Below, one piece after another: positions 26,374 to 37,193 of a stretch of DNA of 64,000 bases. Below the pieces are notes generated by a model, which saw only the letters and a list, made by a program, of their open reading frames with translations, was not told where the DNA came from and ran no database searches. The DNA is from Nonomuraea thailandensis (lineage in GTDB: Bacteria; Actinomycetota; Actinomycetes; Streptosporangiales; Streptosporangiaceae). How positions within the stretch are numbered: position 1 is the stretch's first letter; the number at the start of each line of letters is the position of its first letter. Made by a program: the position numbers and the translations under genes. The stretch covers positions 9,708,501 to 9,772,500 of the forward strand of contig NZ_JAMZEB010000002.1 of assembly GCF_024172165.1 (NCBI RefSeq). The letters are read 5' to 3'.

Positions 26374-27024
26374 ATGCGTAGAAACCTCAGCCTGTTCTTA
26401 GCCGGCGGACTGGCCGCCGCGTCCCTGACCATGCCGGGACAGGCCGCCGCCGCGACCACGACGACGGTCACCCGTGCCGCGGGCATCACCGTCGCGCCGT
26501 ACTCGAACTTCAAGATCACCGCCAAGTGGACCAAGACCACCAAGCGCGGCGGAAAGATCATGTACAACCTCCGGGCCACGAACCTCGGCCCGCACTACGC
26601 CGACTACTACTACATCGGCGGCCAGCTGCCCAAGGGCGTCAAGCCCACCCTGCGCTGGGGCGGCCCCAAGGGCACCAAGTGCGAGTGGGAGGGCCAGTGG
26701 TTCTGGTGCTGGGGCCCGCTCGCCCTTGAGAAGGGCAAGACCGACTGGCTGAACTTCCAGCTCACGCTCAAGAGCAGCACCAAGGGCACGGCCACCGCCC
26801 GCATCGGCGTCATCTCCTTCGACGTCGACCAGGGCATGGAGAACATGAGCGAGGCGGAGCTCAAGCGCCTTGGCATCAAGCACCACTACGACCTCAAGAC
26901 GGTCAAGACGAAGATCGTCACCCCGCCGCGCAACCCGGGCAGGAGCTGGACGCCGCCGCCTCCGGTCAAGGACTACAACCCGCCCGCCAGCCACGAGGAA
27001 TCGAACAAGAAGAAGGACACGTAA
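26374..27024 (+). CDS. Secreted paralogue A (VDQGMENMS family)
   Basis: This encodes 216 residues. ATG 26374 follows GGGGAG, and an upstream in-frame extension lacks support. The signal peptide is RRNLSLFLAGGLAAASLTM with cleavage after QAAA. The mature protein is a small beta sandwich resembling DUF11 or conserved-repeat domains: KRGGKIMYNLRATNLGPHYAD, GGQLPKGVKP, two Cys in KCEWEGQWFWCW (likely a disulphide), then VDQGMENMSEAELKRLGI. The C-terminus is Pro-rich and charged. It is clearly homologous to the protein at 30618-31145. It is divergent from the receptor kinase and could be its extracellular partner, but that is inference. Confidence 0.82.
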   Translation: MRRNLSLFLAGGLAAASLTMPGQAAAATTTTVTRAAGITVAPYSNFKITAKWTKTTKRGGKIMYNLRATNLGPHYADYYYIGGQLPKGVKPTLRWGGPKGTKCEWEGQWFWCWGPLALEKGKTDWLNFQLTLKSSTKGTATARIGVISFDVDQGMENMSEAELKRLGIKHHYDLKTVKTKIVTPPRNPGRSWTPPPPVKDYNPPASHEESNKKKDT

Positions 27025-27030
27025 GCGCCT

Positions 27031-27651
27031 TCAGCCCAGGCCGTGCCGTACCGCGTACAGCGCGGCCTGGGTGCGGTCCTGCACGCCCAGCTTCATCAGC
27101 ACGTTGGAGACGTGCGTCTTGACCGTCTTCTCCGCCACGGCCAGGCTTCGCGCGATCTCCCTGTTGGAGCGGCCCGCCGCGATCAGCGCGAGCACCTCGC
27201 GCTCGCGCTCGGTCAGCGGCACCGGCGCGGGGACGACCGCGTCGGCAGCGGTGGCCAGCATCGCCTCCGCCGCCTCGGGGGCCAGCAGCACCTGCCCGCC
27301 GTGCACGGCGCGTACGGCCTGGACGAGCGCGGTCGGGTCGACGTCCTTGTAGAGGAACCCGGCGGCCCCCGCCCGCATCGCGGGGCCCACGTCGGACGGG
27401 TCGCTCACCGAGGTCAGCACCACGATCCTGGTCGCGCTGCCGGACAGCCGCTCCAGCGCGCCGAGCCCGTCCATCACCGGCATCTTCAGGTCGAGCAGCA
27501 GCACGTCGGGCGACAGCTCCCCGACCAGCTCGACGGCCTGCGCCCCGTCGCCCGCCTCGCCGACGACCGTGATGTCGTCCTGCAGGTCGAGGAACGTCCG
27601 CAGCCCCTGCCGCACCACCGGATGGTCGTCGGCGATCAGCACCCGGATCAC
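27031..27651 (-). CDS. NarL/FixJ-family response regulator
   Basis: This encodes 206 residues. The receiver domain has the acidic pair in IADDHP, the phosphorylation site D54 in VLLLDLKMPVMDG, the Thr/Ser switch (VVLTSVSD) and the Lys (FLYKDVDP). The LuxR-type helix-turn-helix is at about 140-205: LTEREREVLALIAAGRSNREI and VAEKTVKTHVSNVLMKLGV. It binds DNA as a phosphorylated dimer. It overlaps the histidine kinase gene by 4 bases (ATGA), so the two form one operon. Confidence 0.95.
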   Translation of the reverse strand: MIRVLIADDHPVVRQGLRTFLDLQDDITVVGEAGDGAQAVELVGELSPDVLLLDLKMPVMDGLGALERLSGSATRIVVLTSVSDPSDVGPAMRAGAAGFLYKDVDPTALVQAVRAVHGGQVLLAPEAAEAMLATAADAVVPAPVPLTEREREVLALIAAGRSNREIARSLAVAEKTVKTHVSNVLMKLGVQDRTQAALYAVRHGLG

Positions 27652-28772
27652 ACGCTCACCTCCACGCGTACGGTGGTCCCCGCGCCGGGCGCCGACTCCA
27701 CCGACAGCTCGCCCCCGACGGCCTCGGCCCTGTCGCGCATCGACACCAGGCCGAGCCCGCGCGAGTCCGCCTGCTCGAACCCGTTCCCGTCATCGCGCAC
27801 GACCAGCTCCAGCCGGCCCCCGCCGTACGCCAGCCGCACCGAGACCGTCCCGGCCCCCGAGTGCCGCAGCGCATTGTGCAGCGCCTCCTGAGCCACCCGC
27901 AACACCGCCACCTCCACCGCCGGGTCGAGCGGCGGCAGCTCGGCGCACTCGAACGAGACCAGAGCCGGATGCAGCCGGTCGAGCAGGCGCACGTGCTTGC
28001 GCAGCGTCTCGGACAGACCGTGCCGGTCGAGCTCGGCCGGGCGCAGCTCGACGATCACCGCGCGCAGCTCGGACAGGGCCTCACCGGCCAGCCGCTGGAC
28101 GCGTTCGAGCTCGGCCGCGGCCTTGTCGGGAGCCTTGTCCAGCATGGCGCCGGCGGCCTGCGCGGACAGGCGCAGCGAGAACAGCTTCTGGGTGACCGCG
28201 TCGTGCAGCTCCCTGGCCATCCGGTTGCGCTCCTCCACCATGGCCAGCTCGCGCCCGCGCTCGTACAGCCTGGCGTTGATCAGCGCGATCGCGGCGTGCG
28301 CGGCGAACAGCGTGAGCAGCTCCTGGTCCTCCTGGGTGAAGCCGCCGCCCGCGCGCTTGTTCGCCAGGAAGATGATGCCGAGCACCTGCTCGCCGTCGCG
28401 GATCGGCACCCCGAGGAAGTCCTTCATCACCGGGTGCGCCTTCGGCCACCACTCGAACCTGGCGTCCTTGCGCAGGTCGGGCAGCCTGACGGGGGTGCCG
28501 TCGCGGAGCATCGCGCCGAGCATGCCGTGCTGCCTGGGCAGCGGCCCGATCGCGTCCCACTGCTTGTCGGTCAGGCCCTCGGCGACGAACTCGGCGAACG
28601 ACCCGTCCTCGTCGGGCACGCCGAGCGCGGCGTAGCGGGCGTCGAGCAGCCGCTGCGCCGAGCGTACGATGACCTGCAGCACCTCGCGGACCGACAGGTG
28701 CCGGGTGACGGCGAGCACGGCGGAGCTCACCGCCTGCAGGATCTCGTCCCGGTCTGAGGTCACGGCGCCCAC
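27648..28772 (-). CDS. GAF-domain sensor histidine kinase (HisKA_3)
   Basis: This encodes 374 residues, soluble, with no membrane helix. A GAF domain occupies about 30-160 (VQRLLDARYAALGV-like start, then FLGVPIRDGEQVLGIIFLANK). The dimerisation and phosphoacceptor helix is NRMARELHDAVTQKLFSL with His near 188, and the HATPase N-box follows (VAQEALHNALRHSGA and DDGNGFE). This resembles the NarL-system kinases such as DevS and NreB, which sense gases or redox state through GAF. No obvious haem ligand can be asserted here. It is the first gene of the operon with the response regulator. Confidence 0.94.
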   Translation of the reverse strand: MGAVTSDRDEILQAVSSAVLAVTRHLSVREVLQVIVRSAQRLLDARYAALGVPDEDGSFAEFVAEGLTDKQWDAIGPLPRQHGMLGAMLRDGTPVRLPDLRKDARFEWWPKAHPVMKDFLGVPIRDGEQVLGIIFLANKRAGGGFTQEDQELLTLFAAHAAIALINARLYERGRELAMVEERNRMARELHDAVTQKLFSLRLSAQAAGAMLDKAPDKAAAELERVQRLAGEALSELRAVIVELRPAELDRHGLSETLRKHVRLLDRLHPALVSFECAELPPLDPAVEVAVLRVAQEALHNALRHSGAGTVSVRLAYGGGRLELVVRDDGNGFEQADSRGLGLVSMRDRAEAVGGELSVESAPGAGTTVRVEVSV

Positions 28773-28857
28773 TCTATGGTCCTAGGACGATGTGCCGAGG
28801 CCCGCACCCGCCCTGCGCCCGATGTCCTGCGCGCGCCGCGTTCCTACCGTCGGTCAT

Positions 28858-29514
28858 ATGACGAACACCGCGATTATCACCGGCGCCTCCCGCGGACTCG
28901 GGCTCGCCCTGGCCAGAGCGCTGGCCGGCGCGGGCTGGAACCTCGTGCTCACCGCCCGCGGGCCGCACGAGCTGGAGCGGGCCGCCGACGAGCTCGGCGC
29001 GACCGCGATCCCCGGCGACGTGACGGACCCCGCGCACGTCCGGCGGCTGGCCGAGGCGGCGCCCGAGCTGGACCTGCTGGTCAACAACGCCGGCGACCTG
29101 GGCGCGACGCCGCTCCCGCCGCTGGCGATCTACCCGCTGGACACGTTCAGGGCACTGCTGGAGACGAACGTGACGGCTCCGCTCGCCCTCGTCCAGGCCA
29201 CGCTGCCCGCGCTGCGCGCCTCCCGCGGCGCGATCGTGAACATCACCTCCGACGCCGCGACCGGCGCGTACGAGGGCTGGGGCGGCTACGGCGCCACCAA
29301 GGCCGCGCTCGATCAGCTGTCCAACGTGCTGTCCGCCGAGGAGCCCGACGTGCGCGTCTGGTGGGCCGACCCGGGCGAGATGAACACCCGCATGCTCGCC
29401 GACGCCGTGGGCGCCGAGGAGGCCTCGGCCGCCACGGACCCCGCCAAGGTGGCGGCGGCGCTGCATGACCTGGTCGCCTCCCGCCCGGCGAGCGGGAAGG
29501 TGAGCCTGCAATGA
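28858..29514 (+). CDS. Short-chain dehydrogenase/reductase
   Basis: This encodes 218 residues from ATG 28858. The nucleotide loop is TGASRGLGLALARAL, followed by NNAGDLG, NITSDAAT, and the catalytic YGATK (Tyr and Lys). It is somewhat short for an SDR but complete. The start has no clear ribosome-binding site, so a leaderless mRNA is possible. The stop overlaps the start of the queA-like gene (ATGA), so the two are made together. That linkage does not match a known queuosine pathway and the substrate is unknown. Confidence 0.88.
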   Translation: MTNTAIITGASRGLGLALARALAGAGWNLVLTARGPHELERAADELGATAIPGDVTDPAHVRRLAEAAPELDLLVNNAGDLGATPLPPLAIYPLDTFRALLETNVTAPLALVQATLPALRASRGAIVNITSDAATGAYEGWGGYGATKAALDQLSNVLSAEEPDVRVWWADPGEMNTRMLADAVGAEEASAATDPAKVAAALHDLVASRPASGKVSLQ

Positions 29515-30521
29515 CCGCCGCGCTGGACTTCTCGCTGCCGCCCGGCCTGTCGGCCACCGAGCCGCCCGAGGCGAGGGGCATGTCCAGGGACGCCGTGCGC
29601 CTCATGGTCTCCCGTGGCGAGGCGGAGCCGTCCCATCACCACTTCAGCAACCTGCCCGGCCTGCTGGACCCCGGCGACCTGATCGTGGTGAACAACTCGG
29701 CGACCCTGCCCGCGGCCGTCCGGCTGGACCGCCTGGCCGTGCACTTCTCGACCGCCAGGCCGGACGGCACGTGGCTGGTGGAGCTACGCCGCCGCACCGG
29801 CAAGGGGTCGGAGCCGTACGGCGGCGGCGAGCCCGGCGAGTGGCTGCCGATGCCGGGGCGGGCCACGTTGCGGCTGGTCGGGCGCGAGACGCAGCGGCTG
29901 TGGCGGGCGGTGCTCGACCGGGACGTGGAGGCCTACCTGCGGGCGCACGGGGTGCCGATCCGCTACTCGTACGTGGAGCGGGACTGGCCGATCGAGGCGT
30001 ACCAGACCGTGTTCGCGACCGTGCCGGGGAGCGCGGAGATGCCGAGCGCGGCGCGGCCGTTCACGGTCGAGCTGGTGACGGCGCTGGTGGCGCGCGGGAT
30101 CGGGATCGCGCCGATCACGCTGCACACGGGGGTGGCCTCGGCGGAGAAGGACGAGCCGCCCTACGCCGAGCGGTACGAGGTGCCGGCCACCACGGCCCGG
30201 CTGGTGAACCTGACCAGGGAGAACGGCGGGCGCGTGGTCGCGGCGGGCACCACGGTCGTACGGGCCCTGGAGACGGCCGCGGGCGCCGACGGCCGGGTCA
30301 CCGCGTCGGAGGGCTGGACCGGGCACGTCGTCACGCCCGAGATCGGGGTGCGGGCCGTCACGGGGTTGATCACCGGCCTGCACGAGCCGCGTTCCAGCCA
30401 CCTGCTCATGCTGACCGCGATCGCGGGGGAGGCGGCGCTGGCCCGGGCGTACGAAGAAGCGTTGCGAAAGGGATATCTGTGGCACGAGTTCGGCGACACG
30501 CACCTGATCCTGAAGCAATAG
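29511..30521 (+). CDS. QueA-like S-adenosylmethionine:tRNA ribosyltransferase-isomerase
   Basis: This encodes 336 residues, near the family length. It has the QueA framework: FSNLPGLLDPGDLIVVNNSATLPAAV, the later IRYSYVERDWPIEAYQTVFA, and the C-terminal ITLHTGVA, GTTVVRALETA and TGLITGLHEP blocks. QueA transfers ribose from S-adenosylmethionine to preQ1 in the anticodon of tRNAs to form epoxyqueuosine. The usual NDTRV(I/L)PARL motif is altered here to NNSATLPAAV, so activity on the same substrate is not assured. No tgt or other queuosine gene is in the window. It is translationally coupled to the SDR gene by ATGA. Confidence 0.85.
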   Translation: MTAALDFSLPPGLSATEPPEARGMSRDAVRLMVSRGEAEPSHHHFSNLPGLLDPGDLIVVNNSATLPAAVRLDRLAVHFSTARPDGTWLVELRRRTGKGSEPYGGGEPGEWLPMPGRATLRLVGRETQRLWRAVLDRDVEAYLRAHGVPIRYSYVERDWPIEAYQTVFATVPGSAEMPSAARPFTVELVTALVARGIGIAPITLHTGVASAEKDEPPYAERYEVPATTARLVNLTRENGGRVVAAGTTVVRALETAAGADGRVTASEGWTGHVVTPEIGVRAVTGLITGLHEPRSSHLLMLTAIAGEAALARAYEEALRKGYLWHEFGDTHLILKQ

Positions 30522-30617
30522 ACTTTACGAAGATTTTGCGTTTGTGATAGGAAAAGCCGACATTTACGGGGGCTTGGTTCTGTGACGTCCCCGTGTCCCT
30601 TCGTAACGGAGACGTGA

Positions 30618-31145
30618 ATGCGAAACTCCCTGCTCAAGGGCGCCGCGCTGGCAATTGCGGCAAGCGCCCTGCTGCTTCCGGCCGTTCCCGCCTCGGCCAC
30701 CACCGCTGCTGAGCCGTTCTCCACCTTCGCCGTGAAGGTGAAGGCGAACAAGACGGTCAAGGCCGGCGGAAAGATCACCTACACCATCCAGGCCACCAAC
30801 AAGGGCCCGCACTACGCGGACTCCTGGTTCGTCGGCGGGGAGTTCCCCAAGGGTGTCGACCTGCGCCGTATCCAGTACTGGGCCGAGAAGGGCACCCAGT
30901 GCGCGCTCGACGGGCGGGCGTTCTACTGCGTCCTGCCCAGGGTCGTGGAGGTGGACGAGACGATCACCATGAAGTTCGTCGCCAAGACCACGAAGAGCGC
31001 CAAGGGCACCCAGACCGCGACCCTCGGCGTGGTCACCTACAACGTTGACCAGGGCATGGAGAACATGAGCAAGGAGGAGCTCGACCGCCTCGGCATCCCC
31101 GAGTACGCCTTCGCGAAGACCGTCAAGACCAAGGTCGTCCGCTAA
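30618..31145 (+). CDS. Secreted paralogue B (VDQGMENMS family)
   Basis: This encodes 175 residues from ATG 30618 behind GGAGACG. The signal peptide is RNSLLKGAALAIAASALLL, with cleavage after ASA. The mature part repeats the same design as the protein at 26374-27024: VKAGGKITYTIQATNKGPHYAD, GGEFPKGVD, two Cys in QCALDGRAFYCV, then VDQGMENMSKEELDRLGI. It lacks the Pro-rich tail of that paralogue. It is a stand-alone gene, 97 bases after the queA-like gene, in an A/T-rich promoter region. The function is unknown; an envelope or extracellular binding protein is most likely. Confidence 0.82.
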   Translation: MRNSLLKGAALAIAASALLLPAVPASATTAAEPFSTFAVKVKANKTVKAGGKITYTIQATNKGPHYADSWFVGGEFPKGVDLRRIQYWAEKGTQCALDGRAFYCVLPRVVEVDETITMKFVAKTTKSAKGTQTATLGVVTYNVDQGMENMSKEELDRLGIPEYAFAKTVKTKVVR

Positions 31146-31223
31146 GGTCCACGCGCCGCGCCCGGGCCCGAATGCCGCACCTGCTTCGCGAGCATCGGAC
31201 CGGGCGCAGTACCGTGGCTGGAT

Positions 31224-32456
31224 GTGGACCAGCGCACCCTCCTGATCACACTGACCGGCCCCGACCGCCCGGGCGTCACTTCGCGCCTTTTCTCCGTTCT
31301 GTCGCACTTTCCGGTGACGGTCGCCGACATCGAGCAGGTCGTCATCCGAGGACGGCTCACGCTCGGCGTGCTCGTCGCGTACGCGGGCGGCCCCTCGACC
31401 GGCACGGGCACCACCCTCGGCGCCATGTGGACCGCCGTCGAACGCGTGGCCGAGGACCTCGGCATGGAGGTGGAGCTCTCCACCGGATCGCAGGCCAAGG
31501 AGCAGCGCCGCCGCGGCCGCCTGTCGGTCAGCGTGCTCGGCGCCACCCTCCAGCCCGCCGCCATCGCGGGCATCGCCGGCCGCATCGCCGCCGCCGGCGC
31601 GAACATCGACCGCATCGAACGCCTCGCCCAGTGGCCCGTCACCTGCATCGAGCTGTCCGTCTCCGGCGCCGACCCCGACGCGCTGCGCGTCGAGCTGGCC
31701 GCCGAGGCCGCCGCTCAGGAGGTGGACGTGGCCGTGCAGCGCACCGGCCTGTCCCGCCGGGCCAAGCGCCTCATCGTCATGGACGTCGACTCGACCCTCA
31801 TCCAGGGCGAGGTCATCGAGCTGCTCGCGGCGCACGCTGGCTGCCTGGAGGAGGTCGCCCGGGTCACCGAGGAGGCCATGCGCGGCGAGCTCGACTTCGC
31901 CGAGTCGCTGCGCCGCCGGGTGGCGCTGCTCGAAGGGCTGCCCGCCGAGGTGTTCGAGCACGTGCGCAAGGAGGTCGTGCTCACGCCCGGCGCCCGTACG
32001 CTGGTGCGCACGCTCAAGCGGCTCGACTACCGCTTCGCCATCGTCAGCGGCGGCTTCACGCAGATCACCGACGGGCTGGTCGAGGAGCTCGGCATCGACT
32101 ACTCCGCCGCGAACGTGCTCGAAGTCGTCGACGGCCACCTGACCGGGCGCGTCGTCGGCGAGATCGTCGACCGGCCCGGCAAGGCGCGGGCGCTGGAGCG
32201 CTTCGCGCGCGAGGCCAGGCTGCCGATCTCGCAGACGGTCGCCATCGGCGACGGCGCCAACGACCTCGACATGATCGCCGCCGCCGGGCTCGGGATCGCG
32301 TTCAACGCCAAGCCCGTGGTGCGGCAGGCGGCCGACACCGCGGTCAACACGCCGTACCTCGACTCGATCCTCTACCTGCTGGGGATCTCGCGGGACGAGG
32401 TGGAGGCCGCGGACGCCGAGGACGGCGTGCCCGCGGCCCTCAGCCGTCCCCTTTAG
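31224..32456 (+). CDS. serB: Phosphoserine phosphatase with two ACT domains
   Basis: This encodes 410 residues. Two N-terminal ACT domains (LLITLTGPDRPGVTSRLF and, after a linker, LSVSVLGATLQPAAIAGIAG) precede a HAD phosphatase domain. The nucleophile motif is VMDVDSTLIQGEVIELLA (D187 and D189) and the C-terminal motif GDGANDLDMIAAAGLG. It removes phosphate from L-phosphoserine in the last step of serine synthesis, and the ACT domains allow regulation by serine. This is the actinobacterial SerB2 layout. GTG 31224 is the start. Its 3' end is inside a 41-bp tandem duplication. Confidence 0.95.
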   Translation: MDQRTLLITLTGPDRPGVTSRLFSVLSHFPVTVADIEQVVIRGRLTLGVLVAYAGGPSTGTGTTLGAMWTAVERVAEDLGMEVELSTGSQAKEQRRRGRLSVSVLGATLQPAAIAGIAGRIAAAGANIDRIERLAQWPVTCIELSVSGADPDALRVELAAEAAAQEVDVAVQRTGLSRRAKRLIVMDVDSTLIQGEVIELLAAHAGCLEEVARVTEEAMRGELDFAESLRRRVALLEGLPAEVFEHVRKEVVLTPGARTLVRTLKRLDYRFAIVSGGFTQITDGLVEELGIDYSAANVLEVVDGHLTGRVVGEIVDRPGKARALERFAREARLPISQTVAIGDGANDLDMIAAAGLGIAFNAKPVVRQAADTAVNTPYLDSILYLLGISRDEVEAADAEDGVPAALSRPL

Positions 32457-32485
32457 CCGAGGACGGCGTGCCCGCGGCCCTCAGC
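32415..32485. repeat. 41-bp-period tandem duplication at the serB/sixA junction
   Basis: A 30-base block is identical at 32415-32444 and 32456-32485, with the rest of the 41-bp period nearly identical. The first copy contains the serB C-terminus and stop (32454-32456), and the second contains the end of the convergent sixA gene (stop at 32481). It looks like a recent slippage or unequal exchange that added one copy of the gene end. Confidence 0.85.
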
Positions 32486-32951
32486 TGTCCTCTTTGGGGT
32501 CCCACCTGGTGACGAGGCTCCCCTGGCCCGGCCAGAGGTCCTCCCACGGGGGCTCCACCCGGATGACCGCGAACGCCCCCGGCCTGAACACGTAGTCGCC
32601 GCCGGCCAGCCCCAGCGCGAGCTCGTGCACGCCCGGGTTGTGGCCGCACAGCACGACGGTGCTCAGACCGGGGTCGGTGCGGCGGACCAGCTCCAGCAGC
32701 TCCTCCGGGTAGGCCTCGTAGATGTCGCGCTCGTAGCTGATCTCCGCCTCGGGGAAGGCGAGCTCGGCGGTGCGCCTGGTCCTGACCGCCGGCGAGCAGA
32801 GCACCACGTCGGGCTCCAGGCCGGCGGCTCTGATCTCGTCGCCCACCCGCTTGGCGTCCCGCTCGCCCCGGTCCGTCAGGGGGCGCTCCCGGTCGGCCAG
32901 GCCAGGCACCTGGGCGGCTTTGGCGTGGCGGAGCACGATCAACGTACGCAC
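32481..32951 (-). CDS. sixA: SixA-type phosphohistidine phosphatase
   Basis: This encodes 156 residues. The histidine-phosphatase core begins LIVLRHAKAAQVPGLADRER with the catalytic RHA (H9 region), followed by DRGERDA, LCSPAVRTRRTAEL and the second His in LCGHNPGVHELA. SixA removes phosphate from His residues of signalling proteins such as HPt domains or PTS proteins in the cytoplasm. The gene converges on serB and its end lies inside the tandem duplication there. The next gene upstream is a 38-residue membrane protein. Confidence 0.92.
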   Translation of the reverse strand: MRTLIVLRHAKAAQVPGLADRERPLTDRGERDAKRVGDEIRAAGLEPDVVLCSPAVRTRRTAELAFPEAEISYERDIYEAYPEELLELVRRTDPGLSTVVLCGHNPGVHELALGLAGGDYVFRPGAFAVIRVEPPWEDLWPGQGSLVTRWDPKEDS

Positions 32952-32955
32952 GAAG

Positions 32956-33072
32956 TCATCCCGTCCTCGAGGCCCAGACGGACAGCGCGATGATCAATGC
33001 CAGGATCCCGATCATCGCCAGGAGAATCAGGCCCAGGGTCTTCCCGCCGCTGGGCCGGTTTTCGTCGTTCAC
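32956..33072 (-). CDS. 38-residue single-pass membrane protein
   Basis: This encodes a polar N-terminus (NDENRPSGGK) and one hydrophobic helix (TLGLILLAMIGILALIIAL) ending VWASRTG. GTG 33072 is the start. The spacing to sixA is only 4 bases, so the two are co-transcribed. The gene is too short for usual gene callers. No function is known; it could be a regulator or stabiliser of a membrane complex. Confidence 0.6.
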   Translation of the reverse strand: MNDENRPSGGKTLGLILLAMIGILALIIALSVWASRTG

Positions 33073-33215
33073 GTGCCCAGTTTCCCACTGGGGGGCGCGA
33101 GGTCCCGTTCCGGGCTGCGCGTGGAGCCGCGCCCGCCACCCTCCGGCGTTCGCACGCAGACGCGCCCGCCCCTCTCGCAGAGGAACGGGCGCGCTCGTCC
33201 GGCTCGTCCGGCTCG

Positions 33216-35540
<2,325 letters not shown>

Positions 35541-36772
35541 CGTTCTCCTCGGCAAGACCGGTCGTCCTGCCCGGGCGGTGCTGCAGTTTTCCTCGGCGGG
35601 TGTTGCGGCACCATCCGGGTTGTGGGTGCCGCTTCCGGTTGAATCCGCGTTGCTCTGGATCACCTTGGCCGGTGCCGGGAGTCTACGCAGGCACTCCGCG
35701 GATATGAAGGCTCTCGCGGTCGCTAATTGTGCGAGTGTCTAGTAATCCCCTGCCTGGGACCCGGTTTGGGATCTGACAAGTGGAATTTCCCTGAGTTACG
35801 GTCATAGCAAGAGGGAGAAACGGGCGGACCGTAATTCGCTTTGGAGGTGGCATGGTTTGGGGGCTGGGGAGGGTTTTGGGGGTGGATGGGAGGGAAGGGA
35901 GAGGAAAGGCTTGGGCAGGTGACGTGCGCCTTCAGCGTTCGCATCCGCTTGTCGCTTGAGTGCTGCGCCTGCCGCTTGACGCTGCACCGATCGCGTTCCC
36001 AGCGACCCTCCGGACAGGCGCGCCCGCCGCACCACCGCGCCGTTTGTCCCCATTGCATCGTTGGTCGCCCGCGTTGCGACCCGCCCTCCACCCGACGCGG
36101 CCCACGCCCACTCATGCGCGGTGTGAAACGTCCTCCGCACGACGCAGCCCACGCCCGCCCACGCGCCATGCGACCCGTCCCCGCACGACGACGGCCCAGC
36201 CACGCGACTCACCGTCGCCGCGAGGGGGTGGGGTCCACGCCCACCCTGCACCTGCTGGACGACCGCCCGCACATGCACTGCCGCCGCTCGCACGGGAGCG
36301 GACATGCCCCCGGCCAGGCCCCGGCGTGAGCGCGCATCGGCCCACCCCGCGTGACCACACCTTCGCGCGACCCGCCGCGCGCGTCCTGTGCGACCCGCCC
36401 CACGCGGGCGCACTTCCGCGCAACCGTCTCGCCCGGCGACAGACCTCTCCCACCGCCCGCCACCTCCGTCGAGAGGCACAGCCAGCGGTCGAGAGGCACA
36501 GCCAGCGGTTGAGAGCCACAGACGCGCCCCGCAGCCTTCCCGGCGCCGCGCCGGACACGCCGGGGAGCACGTACGAGCACCAGACACCACACGACCGGCG
36601 CCGAAGACCCAGGCCACGCCACCCACACGGGCGCGCGCCAGCCCCGGACCACGCCTGACCTGCCCCACCACAGCCGCGCACCCAAGCGCACCCAAGGAAC
36701 AGGCCAGAACCAGCCAGAACCCAGCCCGCAGCAGGCCCGAAGGGGGATCAGGCCGACTCACACCAGGGTCGG
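35541..36772. other. 1.2-kb gene-poor region between hppA and the bldG operon
   Basis: No gene is supported here. About 35541-35800 would hold the hppA promoter and leader. From about 35900 to 36760 the + strand is strongly C-rich with scattered short repeats, and frames are open in several directions without any recognisable protein. A 20-bp tandem repeat lies at 36468-36526. Confidence 0.6.
36468..36526. repeat. 20-bp tandem repeat, nearly three copies
   Basis: The unit GTCGAGAGGCACAGCCAGCG is exact at 36468-36487 and 36488-36507, and a diverged third copy follows to 36526. Confidence 0.85.
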
Positions 36773-37192
36773 TCAGACGCCCACGGCCGCCGGCCAGCTC
36801 ATGCGAATGTTCGTCCCCTTGGGGCTGGGAAAGACCTGTACGTCATCCGCCAAGCCCTCGATGACCGCAATGCCGAAGTTCGACATGAACGAGTCGGAGA
36901 GCATGCCCAGGTCGAGGGGTTGTTCCTGCTTGATCTCATCACTGGGGGCAAGGTCGCTGACCGTGACCTCGAACCGCCCCGAGTCGTCACGCAGCTCGAT
37001 GCGGATGGGCTCGCCCGGACAGTGAGCGCGATGTGCCTCCACTGCCCGGGAACACGCCTCACCCACAGCGAGCCTGACCTCGTCCAGCAGGGACTCCTCC
37101 ACGCCGGTGCGGCGAGCGATCGCCGTCGCCACCAGCCGTGCGGTCCGCACATGCGCGGGGAGGGCGCTGAACGTCAGCTCGACGGTAGCCAT
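36773..37192 (-). CDS. BldG-partner anti-sigma factor, HATPase type
   Basis: This encodes 139 residues. The GHKL ATPase N-box is LAVGEACSRAVEAHR, preceded by an Ala/Thr-rich helix and followed by the G-boxes DLAPSD and FGIAVIEGLADDVQVF. It is the SpoIIAB/RsbW-type anti-sigma kinase fold that binds a sigma factor or phosphorylates its STAS antagonist. It starts 1 base after bldG on the same strand. By synteny it corresponds to SCO3548, the known partner of BldG in S. coelicolor. No sigma gene is adjacent. Confidence 0.9.
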   Translation of the reverse strand: MATVELTFSALPAHVRTARLVATAIARRTGVEESLLDEVRLAVGEACSRAVEAHRAHCPGEPIRIELRDDSGRFEVTVSDLAPSDEIKQEQPLDLGMLSDSFMSNFGIAVIEGLADDVQVFPSPKGTNIRMSWPAAVGV

Positions 37193-37193
37193 G

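Noticed and set aside
31172..32512. Alternative longer frame over serB
   Set aside because: It is Arg/His-rich without a domain; the serB frame has both ACT domains and the HAD motifs.
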